Notes under the pieces: model-generated | What the model saw: only the letters and a program-made list of their open reading frames with translations | Told to the model about the DNA's origin: nothing | Databases searched by the model: none | Made by a program: the position numbers and the translations under genes | Shown here: positions 54,614-63,262 of the stretch, piece after piece | Position numbering within the stretch: the first letter of the stretch is position 1 | Layout: every line of letters begins with the position of its first letter | Assembly: GCF_028288185.1 (NCBI RefSeq) | Contig: NZ_JAQBOF010000012.1 | Coordinates: 62,001 to 126,000, forward strand | Reading direction: 5' to 3' | Length of the DNA stretch: 64,000 nucleotides | Source: Mucilaginibacter sp. | Lineage (GTDB): Bacteria > Bacteroidota > Bacteroidia > Sphingobacteriales > Sphingobacteriaceae

Positions 54614-56809
54614 ATGATAGAAACAAAAAAATCGCTTTTTGATAACCTTCAAAATTTTTTCGGGTTCGATAATTTTAAAGGTGAGCAGGAAGCGATTATA
54701 ACCAACATTTTGGCCGGGAATGATACATTTGTTATCATGCCTACCGGTGGTGGTAAGTCCATGTGTTACCAATTGCCCGCGTTAATGAGCGAGGGTACCG
54801 CTATTGTAATTTCGCCGCTTATTGCTTTAATGAAAAACCAGGTTGATCAGTTAAGAGCCTTCGGCGGATCAGACAGCATAGCACATTTTTTAAATTCATC
54901 GCTAACAAAAGCCGATATAGTAAGGGTTAAAGAAGACGTATTAAGCGGTAAAACCAAACTGCTTTATGTAGCGCCCGAATCATTAACCAAGCAGGAAAAT
55001 GTAGATTTTTTACGCCTTAATCAAGTGTCGTTTGTAGCGGTTGATGAAGCGCATTGTATATCAGAGTGGGGTCATGATTTCAGGCCCGAATACCGCAAGA
55101 TACGCCAGGTTATAAGCAACATAGGCGATGATATTCCAATCATAGCATTAACAGCTACGGCTACACCGAAGGTGCAGCAGGATATACAGAAAAACCTGCA
55201 GATGAATAATGCTACCATCTACAAATCTTCTTTTAACCGGTCAAACCTCTTTTACGAAGTACGTGCTAAGCGTAACGTAATTAAAGAGATAGTAAAATAC
55301 GTTAAGCAAAACCAGGGAAAATCTGGCATTATATACTGCCTTAGCCGTAAAAAGGTTGAAGAGGTAGCCGAAGCGCTTTCATTAAACGGTATTAAGGCAT
55401 TGCCTTATCATGCCGGCCTCGATCCAAAAGTAAGAGCTGATACGCAAGATAAATTCCTGATGGAAGATGTGGATGTTATTGTAGCGACCATAGCCTTTGG
55501 TATGGGTATAGATAAACCAGATGTGCGTTACGTTATACACCATGATGTGCCTAAAAGCATGGAAGGTTATTACCAGGAAACAGGCAGAGCCGGGCGTGAC
55601 GGCGGCGAAGGTGTTTGTGTAGCTTTCTATTCGCAGAAAGATATTGACAAACTGCAGAAGTTTATGAAAGATAAGCCGGTTGCCGAACGTGAGATTGGTA
55701 CCCAGATATTAAAAGAGGTTATTGACTATGCCGAGTCGTCAGTATGTCGCCGTAAGCAGTTATTGCATTATTTCGGTGAGAACTTTAACGAGGCCGGTTG
55801 TAACAACATGTGCGATAACTGCTGCGCGCCAAAAACACATTTTGATGCCGAAGAGCAGCTACATAAAGCACTTAATATTATTAAGCAAATAGGCGAGAAA
55901 TTTGATGACCATCACATCATTAATATATTAATGGGGGTTGAAACCCAGCAGATTCAGAGTTATGAGCATAATTTACTGGAACTTTTTGGTACGGGTAAAG
56001 GTGATGGCGAGATTTTATGGAACTCGTTATTGCGCCAGGCTTTGCTAAATAACTATCTTTCGAAAGATATTGACCAGTACGGTTTGTTACGCTTAACTAA
56101 GCTGGGCCATTCGTTTTTAGATAATCCGCATAGTATACGTTTTATATTAAACCGCGTTATTGAAGTGGCTGATGACGATGACAACGAAGACGGGCCAAAA
56201 CAAGGCGGCGGTGCTTTAGATACCGAACTGCTGCAAATGCTGAAAGACCTGCGCAAAAAGATAGCTAAACAAAAAGGATTGCCTCCGTTTGTATTGTTCC
56301 AGGATCCATCGTTAGAGGAAATGTGTACGCATTATCCTATCACGCAGGACGAACTGAAACAAATATCGGGCGTAGGGGCAGGCAAGGCGCTTAAATTTGG
56401 CGCTCCGTTTATCGACCTGATAAAAAAATATGTAGAAGATAATGATATTGACCGCCCTATTGATATGGTGATTAAAAGTGCCGCCAATAAATCGGTACTT
56501 AAAGTATTTATTATCCAGAATATAGACAGGCATATTAACCTTGACGATATAGCAGCTTCTAAAGGGTTGACGTATGAAGAGGTTTTAAAAGAGGTAGAAA
56601 CCATTGTAAACTCGGGCACCAAGCTAAACCTTAACTATTATATTGATGAGGTTATAGATGAGGATAAGCAGGAAGAAGTGTTTGATTACTTCCGTACAGC
56701 CGAGATTGACTCGATAGACGATGCGCTGGCCGAGCTGGGCAGCGATGATTATACCCGCGAAGAAGTACAACTGATGCGGATAAAGTTTATGTCTGAACTA
56801 GGAAACTGA
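54614..56809 (+). CDS. recQ: ATP-dependent DNA helicase RecQ
   Basis: A 731-residue 3'-5' helicase for recombination and fork repair. Walker A PTGGGKS lies at 43-49 and the DEAH box at 144-147 (VDEAHCISEWGHDFRPEY). Motif VI QETGRAGRDG and the four-cysteine zinc site (CRRKQLLHYFG ... CNNMCDNCC) follow. The C-terminal region has a winged-helix segment and an HRDC-like domain (about 540-615), then a helix-rich tail of about 115 residues longer than in E. coli. Upstream is 246 bp of AT-rich DNA with no other feature. Confidence 0.96.
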   Translation: MIETKKSLFDNLQNFFGFDNFKGEQEAIITNILAGNDTFVIMPTGGGKSMCYQLPALMSEGTAIVISPLIALMKNQVDQLRAFGGSDSIAHFLNSSLTKADIVRVKEDVLSGKTKLLYVAPESLTKQENVDFLRLNQVSFVAVDEAHCISEWGHDFRPEYRKIRQVISNIGDDIPIIALTATATPKVQQDIQKNLQMNNATIYKSSFNRSNLFYEVRAKRNVIKEIVKYVKQNQGKSGIIYCLSRKKVEEVAEALSLNGIKALPYHAGLDPKVRADTQDKFLMEDVDVIVATIAFGMGIDKPDVRYVIHHDVPKSMEGYYQETGRAGRDGGEGVCVAFYSQKDIDKLQKFMKDKPVAEREIGTQILKEVIDYAESSVCRRKQLLHYFGENFNEAGCNNMCDNCCAPKTHFDAEEQLHKALNIIKQIGEKFDDHHIINILMGVETQQIQSYEHNLLELFGTGKGDGEILWNSLLRQALLNNYLSKDIDQYGLLRLTKLGHSFLDNPHSIRFILNRVIEVADDDDNEDGPKQGGGALDTELLQMLKDLRKKIAKQKGLPPFVLFQDPSLEEMCTHYPITQDELKQISGVGAGKALKFGAPFIDLIKKYVEDNDIDRPIDMVIKSAANKSVLKVFIIQNIDRHINLDDIAASKGLTYEEVLKEVETIVNSGTKLNLNYYIDEVIDEDKQEEVFDYFRTAEIDSIDDALAELGSDDYTREEVQLMRIKFMSELGN

Positions 56810-56893
56810 CGAATAATGGAGGATTTAGGTTCTCCCTTTTTTTATTGATATGTATTTATGTACATTTAATCAATAAACCTCGTCCCTATCTTC

Positions 56894-59323
56894 ATGAAAA
56901 CTAAAAAAACGTTTTTCTATCATAAATTGGTTGTCCCTGTTTGTGTATTATTGCTGTTTTCTGTTAGCACTGTTGCGCAAAGAGCGCCCATGCAGAATGA
57001 TGATATTGCCGAAAAGCTTAAACTAAACCGCTGGAAAAACGAGTCGCCCACGCTATTCATCCATTTCGATAAAAATATCTATAGCAATAATGAGCAGGTA
57101 TGGTTTACCGGATATTTGTTTAAAGTTTATAATCACCAGGTTTACAAAACGCTTTCAATTGCTTTGGTGAATGATGACACCCACGCGATATTGCTAAATG
57201 ACAAATTTGTAATAAGCAATGGTATTATTTTAGGCAGTACAACAGTGCCCGATTCTGTTAGTGCCGGCAATTATAGTTTTATAGCTTATACCAATCGCCT
57301 TTTAAACAGTAAGCCAAATGTCCTGTTTACGCAGCGTATAACTATAAAATCTGCCAGCGAGCCTTTATTTACAGCCTCTTTAAATCCTTTAGATACATCA
57401 GCAACTGCCGACCAGCAAAAAGTAATGCTCTTGGTAAATTTCTTAAATACAACAAAACCGCCGGAAACCGTGCCGATTACCTATTACGTGGGTAATGGCA
57501 TACATCCTGTACTGCAGGGCAACGTAAAAACCGAATTTGGTAAATACATCTTCAATATACCATCAAGCTTGCTAAGCGTTGGTAATAATAAATTACACGT
57601 AAGACTTTCTTATAAAAAGGAGGTAAAAGATATCAATATTGCTTTGCCTATACCCGCACAACCAGCAATAATTAAGTTTTACCCGGAAGGAGGAAGCCTT
57701 GTAAATAATATTAGCAGCAATATAGGTTGGGAAGTAACAACGGCTACCGGGAGTGCATTAAAGGTAAGGGCCATATTGTTTGAAGATAGAAAAGCGATTG
57801 CAAATATTACAACCAGCGAATATGGTATAAACAGGTTTTTACTAAAACCCATTAAGGGACATAGTTATCATGTTAAACTTGTTGGCATAAATAAAAAAGA
57901 TACTTTATATGATTTGCCGCCCGCTATAACTAAAGGTCCTATAATAACTATAGCTAACGCGATAGTTAACGATACATTAATTGCAATGGTAAAAGCTACC
58001 AAAGCTGAAAAAATGTATTTAATAGGGCATGATTACAAGCAGGTTTTTTTTGCTAGTCCGGTTAATATTGATACTGTAAGCCGAAGGGTGAAATTAATAA
58101 TGAACGATGCGCCTAAAGGTTTGCTGCAGCTAACAATTGTAGACAGCCTAGGGCGGCCCTTTGCCGAAAGATTGGTATTTGCGCATTATAATAAAAGGGA
58201 AAAACTAAATATAAATACCGACAGGGCTACCTATAATCCGAGGCAAAAAGTTACCGTGAAAATTAAACTGGACGGTACTAAGCAATTAGATAGCGCCTTA
58301 GTATCGTTTGCATGTATACAACAAAACAGGATTGATATCACTAAAAAGAAGGATATAGAAAGCTTTGTTTATTTAGAGGATAAACTGTTAAACATGCCCG
58401 CCAAAGATAATTACCTGGGCAATACGACATTTGATAAACAATTTCTGGAAGATATACTGCTTGTAAAAGGCTGGCGTAGGTATACCTGGCTTGATATGCT
58501 AAATGTTTTACCAACTGACACAGTAAAAGTTGAAGATATTTATTTTAAAGGGACGGTTGTTACTAACTCAAACAAGCCAATTAAAAAAGCGGTGCCGCTG
58601 ATAAGTTTTGGCAACAACTATAGACCTATGGATACTAAGGATAATGGCGATTTTGAATTAAAGTACATTGATATGGTAACCGGGCCCGATAGGATGATAA
58701 GCTATGTAGTAAAAGGTGCGAAGGAAAATGAATACAAAATCAACTTAACAGACCCTTATATCGCTCTTAATAAAAAGGTAGCAAACGATGTAGAGATTAA
58801 TGACATTAATTTTGTTGAACAATATGATACGCAAAAACTACGCATCCCCGGCTCAGAACATGCTATACATATAAAAGAGGTGCAAATTAAAGCCCGTGCA
58901 GACCGTAAGATCTATGCTAATGCGTGTGGCGACTATATTTGCCGGTATAATATTTTTAATTGCCCTAACCATCCGTATGAGCCTGACAATGTCTTGCCTG
59001 TTGTGGGTCGAAGTTATATAAGATGGGGGGTAAGCACAGTTTATCTTGGCTGCGGCGCAACCGATAACAAGCTATCGCTTAAAGGTATTTATCTCCCCAA
59101 AAAGTTCTATATTGAAAATATCCCTGAAAAAACTACTGAAGAACCAATATACCTGTCAACCCTTTATTGGCATCACCTGGTTAAGGTAAAGTCAGGACAA
59201 GATACCGAACTGTCATTTTACACAGGTGACATTATCGGCAAGTTTAAAATAATTGTACAAGGGGTAACAAGCGATGATGTGACTTATGGCGAAAAAACAT
59301 TTGATGTGGTAAAACCTCAATAA
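56894..59323 (+). CDS. Secreted MG2-type macroglobulin-like protein
   Basis: An 809-residue exported protein (hydrophobic segment at about 11-28, cleavage near VAQ). The region at about 45-150 has the MG2-type motif FDKNIYSNNEQVWFTGY, repeated weakly at about 435 (TDRATYNPRQKVTVKI). A carboxypeptidase-regulatory-like segment (about 550-615) is followed by a cysteine-bearing C-terminal part (NACGDYICRYNIFNCPNHPY). Such proteins are common in Bacteroidota and may assist surface or TonB systems; function is unproven. It is convergent with the PorE-like gene, with a 1-nt gap. Confidence 0.8.
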   Translation: MKTKKTFFYHKLVVPVCVLLLFSVSTVAQRAPMQNDDIAEKLKLNRWKNESPTLFIHFDKNIYSNNEQVWFTGYLFKVYNHQVYKTLSIALVNDDTHAILLNDKFVISNGIILGSTTVPDSVSAGNYSFIAYTNRLLNSKPNVLFTQRITIKSASEPLFTASLNPLDTSATADQQKVMLLVNFLNTTKPPETVPITYYVGNGIHPVLQGNVKTEFGKYIFNIPSSLLSVGNNKLHVRLSYKKEVKDINIALPIPAQPAIIKFYPEGGSLVNNISSNIGWEVTTATGSALKVRAILFEDRKAIANITTSEYGINRFLLKPIKGHSYHVKLVGINKKDTLYDLPPAITKGPIITIANAIVNDTLIAMVKATKAEKMYLIGHDYKQVFFASPVNIDTVSRRVKLIMNDAPKGLLQLTIVDSLGRPFAERLVFAHYNKREKLNINTDRATYNPRQKVTVKIKLDGTKQLDSALVSFACIQQNRIDITKKKDIESFVYLEDKLLNMPAKDNYLGNTTFDKQFLEDILLVKGWRRYTWLDMLNVLPTDTVKVEDIYFKGTVVTNSNKPIKKAVPLISFGNNYRPMDTKDNGDFELKYIDMVTGPDRMISYVVKGAKENEYKINLTDPYIALNKKVANDVEINDINFVEQYDTQKLRIPGSEHAIHIKEVQIKARADRKIYANACGDYICRYNIFNCPNHPYEPDNVLPVVGRSYIRWGVSTVYLGCGATDNKLSLKGIYLPKKFYIENIPEKTTEEPIYLSTLYWHHLVKVKSGQDTELSFYTGDIIGKFKIIVQGVTSDDVTYGEKTFDVVKPQ

Positions 59324-59324
59324 A

Positions 59325-61223
59325 TTATTTAGCAGTTATTTTAAACTCTGTACGGCGGTTTTTGGCGCGATCCTCATCAGTAATATTAGGAGCTATAGGC
59401 ATTGTTTTGCCGTAGCCTTTATATATCATCCGGGTTGGATCAACTTTACCGCTTATCAGGTAATCATACACAGATTTGGCGCGATTCTCTGATAGCTTTT
59501 GGTTCAACTCGTCATTGCCTACGTTATCTGTATGACCCGATATTTCAATATGTACTGTAAGGTTTAAAGCCATAAATTCTATCAGCTTCTGTAGTTCTGA
59601 CCTCGATTCGGGTTCCAGCTGGTATTTATTGGTGTCAAAAAATATGTTTTTTAATATCACCTTATTACCCACCTCAATAGGCTCTAACAACACCGTAATA
59701 TTAAATGGATTGCCTGATGTATGCCCAACCAGCGAAAAGTTTTCTGAATAAAACAAGTACCCCGGCTTAGAAATATTTAAACCATAATTTTTACCGGCAG
59801 AAATAGTCGCCAAAAAATCGCCACGATCAACAGAACTATAATCCTGGTAAACCGATTTATTGCTTTCCAATGCAATTATTTCAACCGCTGATTCCAGTGG
59901 TTGCCGGGTTTTAGCATCGCTTACAAAGCCTTTTACGTAGGTAACTATGTGCGGGCGTAATTCGGGCGGCATTTCAAAAGTGTAAATATCAAAGCCGCCA
60001 TAACCATCCAGTTTGTTTGATGAGAAAAAGGCATAGCTGCCATTGGCGGTAAGGCTCAGGCCGCTCTCATCGCCGTTGGTATTAATAGGGTAGCCCAGGT
60101 TTTTGGGTACCTGCCATTTACCATCCTTGCCTAAACGGCTTACAAACAAGTCCTGCCCACCCATGCCCGGCCAGCCGTTCGAACAGAAGTAAAGCGTACT
60201 ATCATCGGGGTGAATAAACGGCGATTGCTCGTTATAAGACGTGTTTATATTTGGACCCAAATTCTCCGGTTCGCCCCAGCCTTTTTCGGTAAGTGTTGAT
60301 TTCCAGATATCATAGCCGCCATAACCGCCTTTGCGGTTGCTTACAAAATACAGTGTACGCCCATCAGCACTAATTGATGGTTGCGATTCCCAGCCCCCGG
60401 TATTAACGGGCGGACTTAAATCAAATGGTTTACCCCAGTCGTCCCCCTTTTTTTGTGCTACATAAATATCGCAGCGACCGTGGCCGTCAGGTCGGTTACA
60501 GCCCGTAAAGAAAAGAAACTTGCCATCCTGCGATATAGACTCAGAACCCTCGTTGTAATTTGGTGTATTTATCTTATCGCTTAAATACACAGACTTTTGC
60601 CACTCGTTATTTACGTTGCTGCTTTGGTAAAAGTCTTCATTCAGCGCTATCTGGCGGGTATAAATGATGGTCTTATCATCTGCTGTTGAAACTGGTGAAT
60701 ATTCATCGGAAGCGGTATTGATATTAGGCCCCATGTTAATGGGTTTAAATGTTATAGGGTGTTGCAATGCCTCAATTGCAAAAAGGCAATCTTTTAAAAG
60801 TTTTTGGGCATTAAGCTTAGCCTGATCCGTAATGCCGGTATAGCTTAAATACTTTTGTAAATGTTTAAGCGCATCGGGGTACATCGCTTCTGATATTTCC
60901 ATATCCGCAACTTTTGAATAGACTGCCCGGCTATAATCAGGATTAAGGGCTATAACCTTCTTAAATTCTTCAATAGCGCCTTTATTGTTTTTTTGCAGGT
61001 GCATCATATCGCCTAATTGCCCATGTGCCTCAACAAAATTAGCATCCTCGGCTATAGCTTTTTTCAGTTGAGCTATAGCCTCGGCATATCGATGTTCATC
61101 AATACTCTGGTTTGCCAATGCATAATATTTTATAGCCTGTTGATTGGTGGTAGTATATTGTTGTTGGCCGTAGACAAAAACCGATAGAAAAAGCAATAAA
61201 GAAAGAAGTATTACATTTTTCAT
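59325..61223 (-). CDS. PorE-like OmpA family protein (TPR, beta-propeller, OmpA)
   Basis: A 632-residue envelope protein with signal peptide (1-20). Order: tetratricopeptide repeats (about 25-150), a PD40-type beta-propeller (about 165-415, repeats of SQDGKFLFFTG and SADGRTLYFVS form), a carboxypeptidase-D-like regulatory domain (about 425-510) and a C-terminal OmpA peptidoglycan-binding domain (FFDTNKYQL ... GHTDN ... NRRTEFKI). This matches PorE, which anchors the type IX secretion system, but Bacteroidota have many paralogues and no other T9SS gene is present here. Confidence 0.85.
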   Translation of the reverse strand: MKNVILLSLLLFLSVFVYGQQQYTTTNQQAIKYYALANQSIDEHRYAEAIAQLKKAIAEDANFVEAHGQLGDMMHLQKNNKGAIEEFKKVIALNPDYSRAVYSKVADMEISEAMYPDALKHLQKYLSYTGITDQAKLNAQKLLKDCLFAIEALQHPITFKPINMGPNINTASDEYSPVSTADDKTIIYTRQIALNEDFYQSSNVNNEWQKSVYLSDKINTPNYNEGSESISQDGKFLFFTGCNRPDGHGRCDIYVAQKKGDDWGKPFDLSPPVNTGGWESQPSISADGRTLYFVSNRKGGYGGYDIWKSTLTEKGWGEPENLGPNINTSYNEQSPFIHPDDSTLYFCSNGWPGMGGQDLFVSRLGKDGKWQVPKNLGYPINTNGDESGLSLTANGSYAFFSSNKLDGYGGFDIYTFEMPPELRPHIVTYVKGFVSDAKTRQPLESAVEIIALESNKSVYQDYSSVDRGDFLATISAGKNYGLNISKPGYLFYSENFSLVGHTSGNPFNITVLLEPIEVGNKVILKNIFFDTNKYQLEPESRSELQKLIEFMALNLTVHIEISGHTDNVGNDELNQKLSENRAKSVYDYLISGKVDPTRMIYKGYGKTMPIAPNITDEDRAKNRRTEFKITAK

Positions 61224-61263
61224 CCGCAGGGATACGTATAGTTTATACGCTAAGTTACAACTA

Positions 61264-61887
61264 TTAAGGAATATTTAAATACTTATGGGTTTGCAATGAT
61301 ATTTCCCATTTAGGGTTATTCATTACATAATCAACAATAAGTGGTGTCATTTCTTTTGATTTTGACCATTCGGGCTGTAGATACAGCTTGCAGCCGGCAG
61401 GCACTAATTCGGCATGTTGTTCGGCAAATAAGAAATCGGATTTATTAAAGATGATAACCTTTAACTCGTTAGCGTGTTGGGCAACCTGTGGCGTTGGCCC
61501 TTTAAATTTTTTAGGCGACAAACAGATCCAGTCCCAATGGCCCGAAAGGGGATAAGCGCCTGATGTTTCGATAAAGGTTTTGATGCCTCTGCTTTGTAGT
61601 TGCTCGGTTAAGTAATCCAAATTATAGATCAACGGTTCGCCGCCGGTAACAACCACGGCTTTGCCCGGATAAAGAATAGCGTTTTCGACTATTTGGTCGG
61701 CAGCAGTTAACGGATGTAATTCTGCATCCCAGCTTTCTTTTACATCGCACCAATGGCAGCCCACATCGCAGCCACCAAGTCTAATAAAATAAGCCGCCTT
61801 ACCGGTATGATATCCTTCGCCCTGTATCGTATAAAACTCTTCCATTAAAGGAAGTAATGTGCCGTCTTCCGGAACTTGGTGTGCCAT
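61264..61887 (-). CDS. queE: 7-carboxy-7-deazaguanine synthase
   Basis: A 207-residue radical SAM enzyme converting 6-carboxytetrahydropterin to 7-carboxy-7-deazaguanine in the queuosine pathway. The iron-sulfur motif CDVGCHWC is the usual Cx3Cx2C, preceded by FYTIQGEGYHTG and followed by the SAM motif VVTGGEP. I start at ATG 61887 (MAHQVPEDG): the frame extends 47 codons further up, but that stretch is low-complexity, and a TACCTTTG promoter box lies inside it. It diverges from a lipoprotein gene. Confidence 0.95.
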   Translation of the reverse strand: MAHQVPEDGTLLPLMEEFYTIQGEGYHTGKAAYFIRLGGCDVGCHWCDVKESWDAELHPLTAADQIVENAILYPGKAVVVTGGEPLIYNLDYLTEQLQSRGIKTFIETSGAYPLSGHWDWICLSPKKFKGPTPQVAQHANELKVIIFNKSDFLFAEQHAELVPAGCKLYLQPEWSKSKEMTPLIVDYVMNNPKWEISLQTHKYLNIP

Positions 61888-61896
61888 AATAGGGCG

Positions 61897-61904
61897 CAAA
61901 GGTA
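61897..61904 (-). promoter_or_regulatory. Putative -7 box of queE
   Basis: TACCTTTG on the minus strand matches TAnnTTTG exactly and ends 9 nt before the queE ATG. It supports the shorter start and implies a very short leader. No preQ1 riboswitch was found. Confidence 0.55.
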
Positions 61905-62029
61905 GTTTTTTGAGGCGAAAGGTAAAAGCCGAAAGGTAAAAGGTGAGATTGGGGTGATGTTTGGCCGAATAGAAATCGAAGTTTTCAAAAACTTCGCAAG
62001 TCTCTATGTGTTGTTTCAGTTCAAACACT

Positions 62030-62037
62030 TACATTTG
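62030..62037 (+). promoter_or_regulatory. Putative -7 box of the 62 kb lipoprotein gene
   Basis: TACATTTG matches TAnnTTTG and ends 5 nt before the ATG at 62043. TTG at 62011 is a poor -33 (16 bp spacing). The transcript would be almost leaderless. Confidence 0.45.
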
Positions 62038-62042
62038 GTTTA

Positions 62043-62807
62043 ATGAAGAAACGCTACATACTATTCATCTTCGTTATAATGCTTTGCTTCACGTCATGCG
62101 TGGATATTGAGGAGCATTATGACTTTAAACTGGATGGATCTTGTAACGTAGTGTACGGGTTTGATATGGGCAGGGCCATATCGGTATTTAAAAATTTACT
62201 GACAGATTCGGCAAAATCAACAGCCCAGTTTAACCTGGTAAAAGATACCACCATGACCTTTTTGGCAGCTATGCCCGATAGCCTGGAGCGTAAACTCAAT
62301 AAAGACGAATTAGCGATGGCAGCTAACAGTAACCTATCCATTAAAATGGATCTGAATAAAAGCGTTATGAAAATGAGTATCACCCATACCGCCAAAACCC
62401 CGGCCGAGCTTCAATATTATCTGCAGCATCTTTCAAAAATATCTATGAACAGCCAACTGGACGCGGTGACTAAAAACAACAAGCAGGCCAGGGGATTTGA
62501 CGCCCAGCAATTAATTTCAGGGCAGGATTATTACCAATACGAAGTTACGCCGCATAAGTTTTATCGCATAGTTGACAAGACAAAGTTTAACGCTTTCTTA
62601 AAGAAAACTCAAAACACGCTGGTTATGGCTAAAGCTATGCTGATTGATATGCCTTACAAAGTGATATTGAACTTTGCTAAACCTGTTAAAAAGGTAAATA
62701 ATCCTAAAGCCGTTGTATCAGCCGACAGGAGGCATGTTACCCTTATAACTACCATGGACGATGCGATCAAGAACCCATCTATCATGAACCTAAAGATCGA
62801 TTTTTAA
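62043..62807 (+). CDS. Hypothetical lipoprotein
   Basis: A 254-residue protein with signal peptide and lipobox ending CFTSC (C19). The rest is a soluble, Lys/Asn-rich domain with VDIEEHYDFKLDGSC directly after the lipid cysteine. This resembles small Bacteroidota envelope lipoproteins, but I recognise no named family. The Rieske gene begins 5 nt after its stop, so the two are cotranscribed. Confidence 0.8.
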   Translation: MKKRYILFIFVIMLCFTSCVDIEEHYDFKLDGSCNVVYGFDMGRAISVFKNLLTDSAKSTAQFNLVKDTTMTFLAAMPDSLERKLNKDELAMAANSNLSIKMDLNKSVMKMSITHTAKTPAELQYYLQHLSKISMNSQLDAVTKNNKQARGFDAQQLISGQDYYQYEVTPHKFYRIVDKTKFNAFLKKTQNTLVMAKAMLIDMPYKVILNFAKPVKKVNNPKAVVSADRRHVTLITTMDDAIKNPSIMNLKIDF

Positions 62808-62812
62808 AGATC

Positions 62813-63151
62813 ATGACCTGGTATAAAGTACCCGACCTGCAATACAACACCAATCCATTTATTAAAAAGGTAAAAATTAACGGCAAAGGCATTTGCCTGG
62901 TTGGTTATGAAGGGACTATCTATGCCATATCATCAACTTGCCCGCACGCAGGCGGCGAATTGAGCGGCGGCTGGTGCCGTGATGGAAGAATAATATGCCC
63001 AATTCATAGGTATTCCTACAATCTAAATACCGGCAGGGGCGACCCCGGTCAAAATGATTATGTGGATACTTACCCGGTAGAAGTACGCGAGGATGGTATT
63101 TATGTGGGAATGACCTCTTTTTTGGAAAGAGTAAGAAATGCATTTAAATAA
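62813..63151 (+). CDS. Rieske (2Fe-2S) protein
   Basis: A 112-residue single-domain Rieske ferredoxin. The cluster ligands are C43-x-H45 in STCPHAGG and C62-x-x-H65 in CPIHRY, 16 residues apart. It is likely a soluble electron carrier, comparable to NirD-type or BphA3-type small ferredoxins; the partner enzyme is not here. It lies 5 nt after the lipoprotein gene and is followed by a palindromic repeat. Confidence 0.93.
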   Translation: MTWYKVPDLQYNTNPFIKKVKINGKGICLVGYEGTIYAISSTCPHAGGELSGGWCRDGRIICPIHRYSYNLNTGRGDPGQNDYVDTYPVEVREDGIYVGMTSFLERVRNAFK

Positions 63152-63157
63152 TAATAT

Positions 63158-63253
63158 TTGTCATTGCGAGCGAGGAACGAGCGTGGCAATCGCAAATAGA
63201 AAAGTATGCGACATAAATAGTCCGCGATTGCCGCGCTACGCTCGCAATGACAA
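63158..63253. repeat. Dispersed CATTGCGAG-type palindromic repeat (copy 2)
   Basis: Inverted arms 63158-63194 (TTGTCATTGCGAG ... GGCAATCGCA) and 63222-63253 (GCGATTGCC ... CTCGCAATGACAA) are the same type as 12888-12971. It lies 6 nt past the Rieske stop and 9 nt before the convergent folD stop, so it may end both transcripts. Confidence 0.8.
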
Positions 63254-63262
63254 AAAGGGATA

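Noticed and set aside
56814..56845. Terminator after recQ
   Set aside because: GGAG/CTCC gives only a four-pair stem before the T run; too weak to call.
59325..61223. Part of a type IX secretion operon
   Set aside because: Only the PorE-like layout is present; no PorKLMN or PorV-type genes are adjacent, so a T9SS locus is not claimed.
61888..62028. 47-residue N-terminal extension of QueE
   Set aside because: The shorter protein has the normal length, and an exact -7 box lies within the extension.
61888..62042. preQ1 riboswitch before queE
   Set aside because: I found no C-rich loop / A-rich tail pattern; only a small CGAAGTTTT hairpin, and the likely leader is too short.
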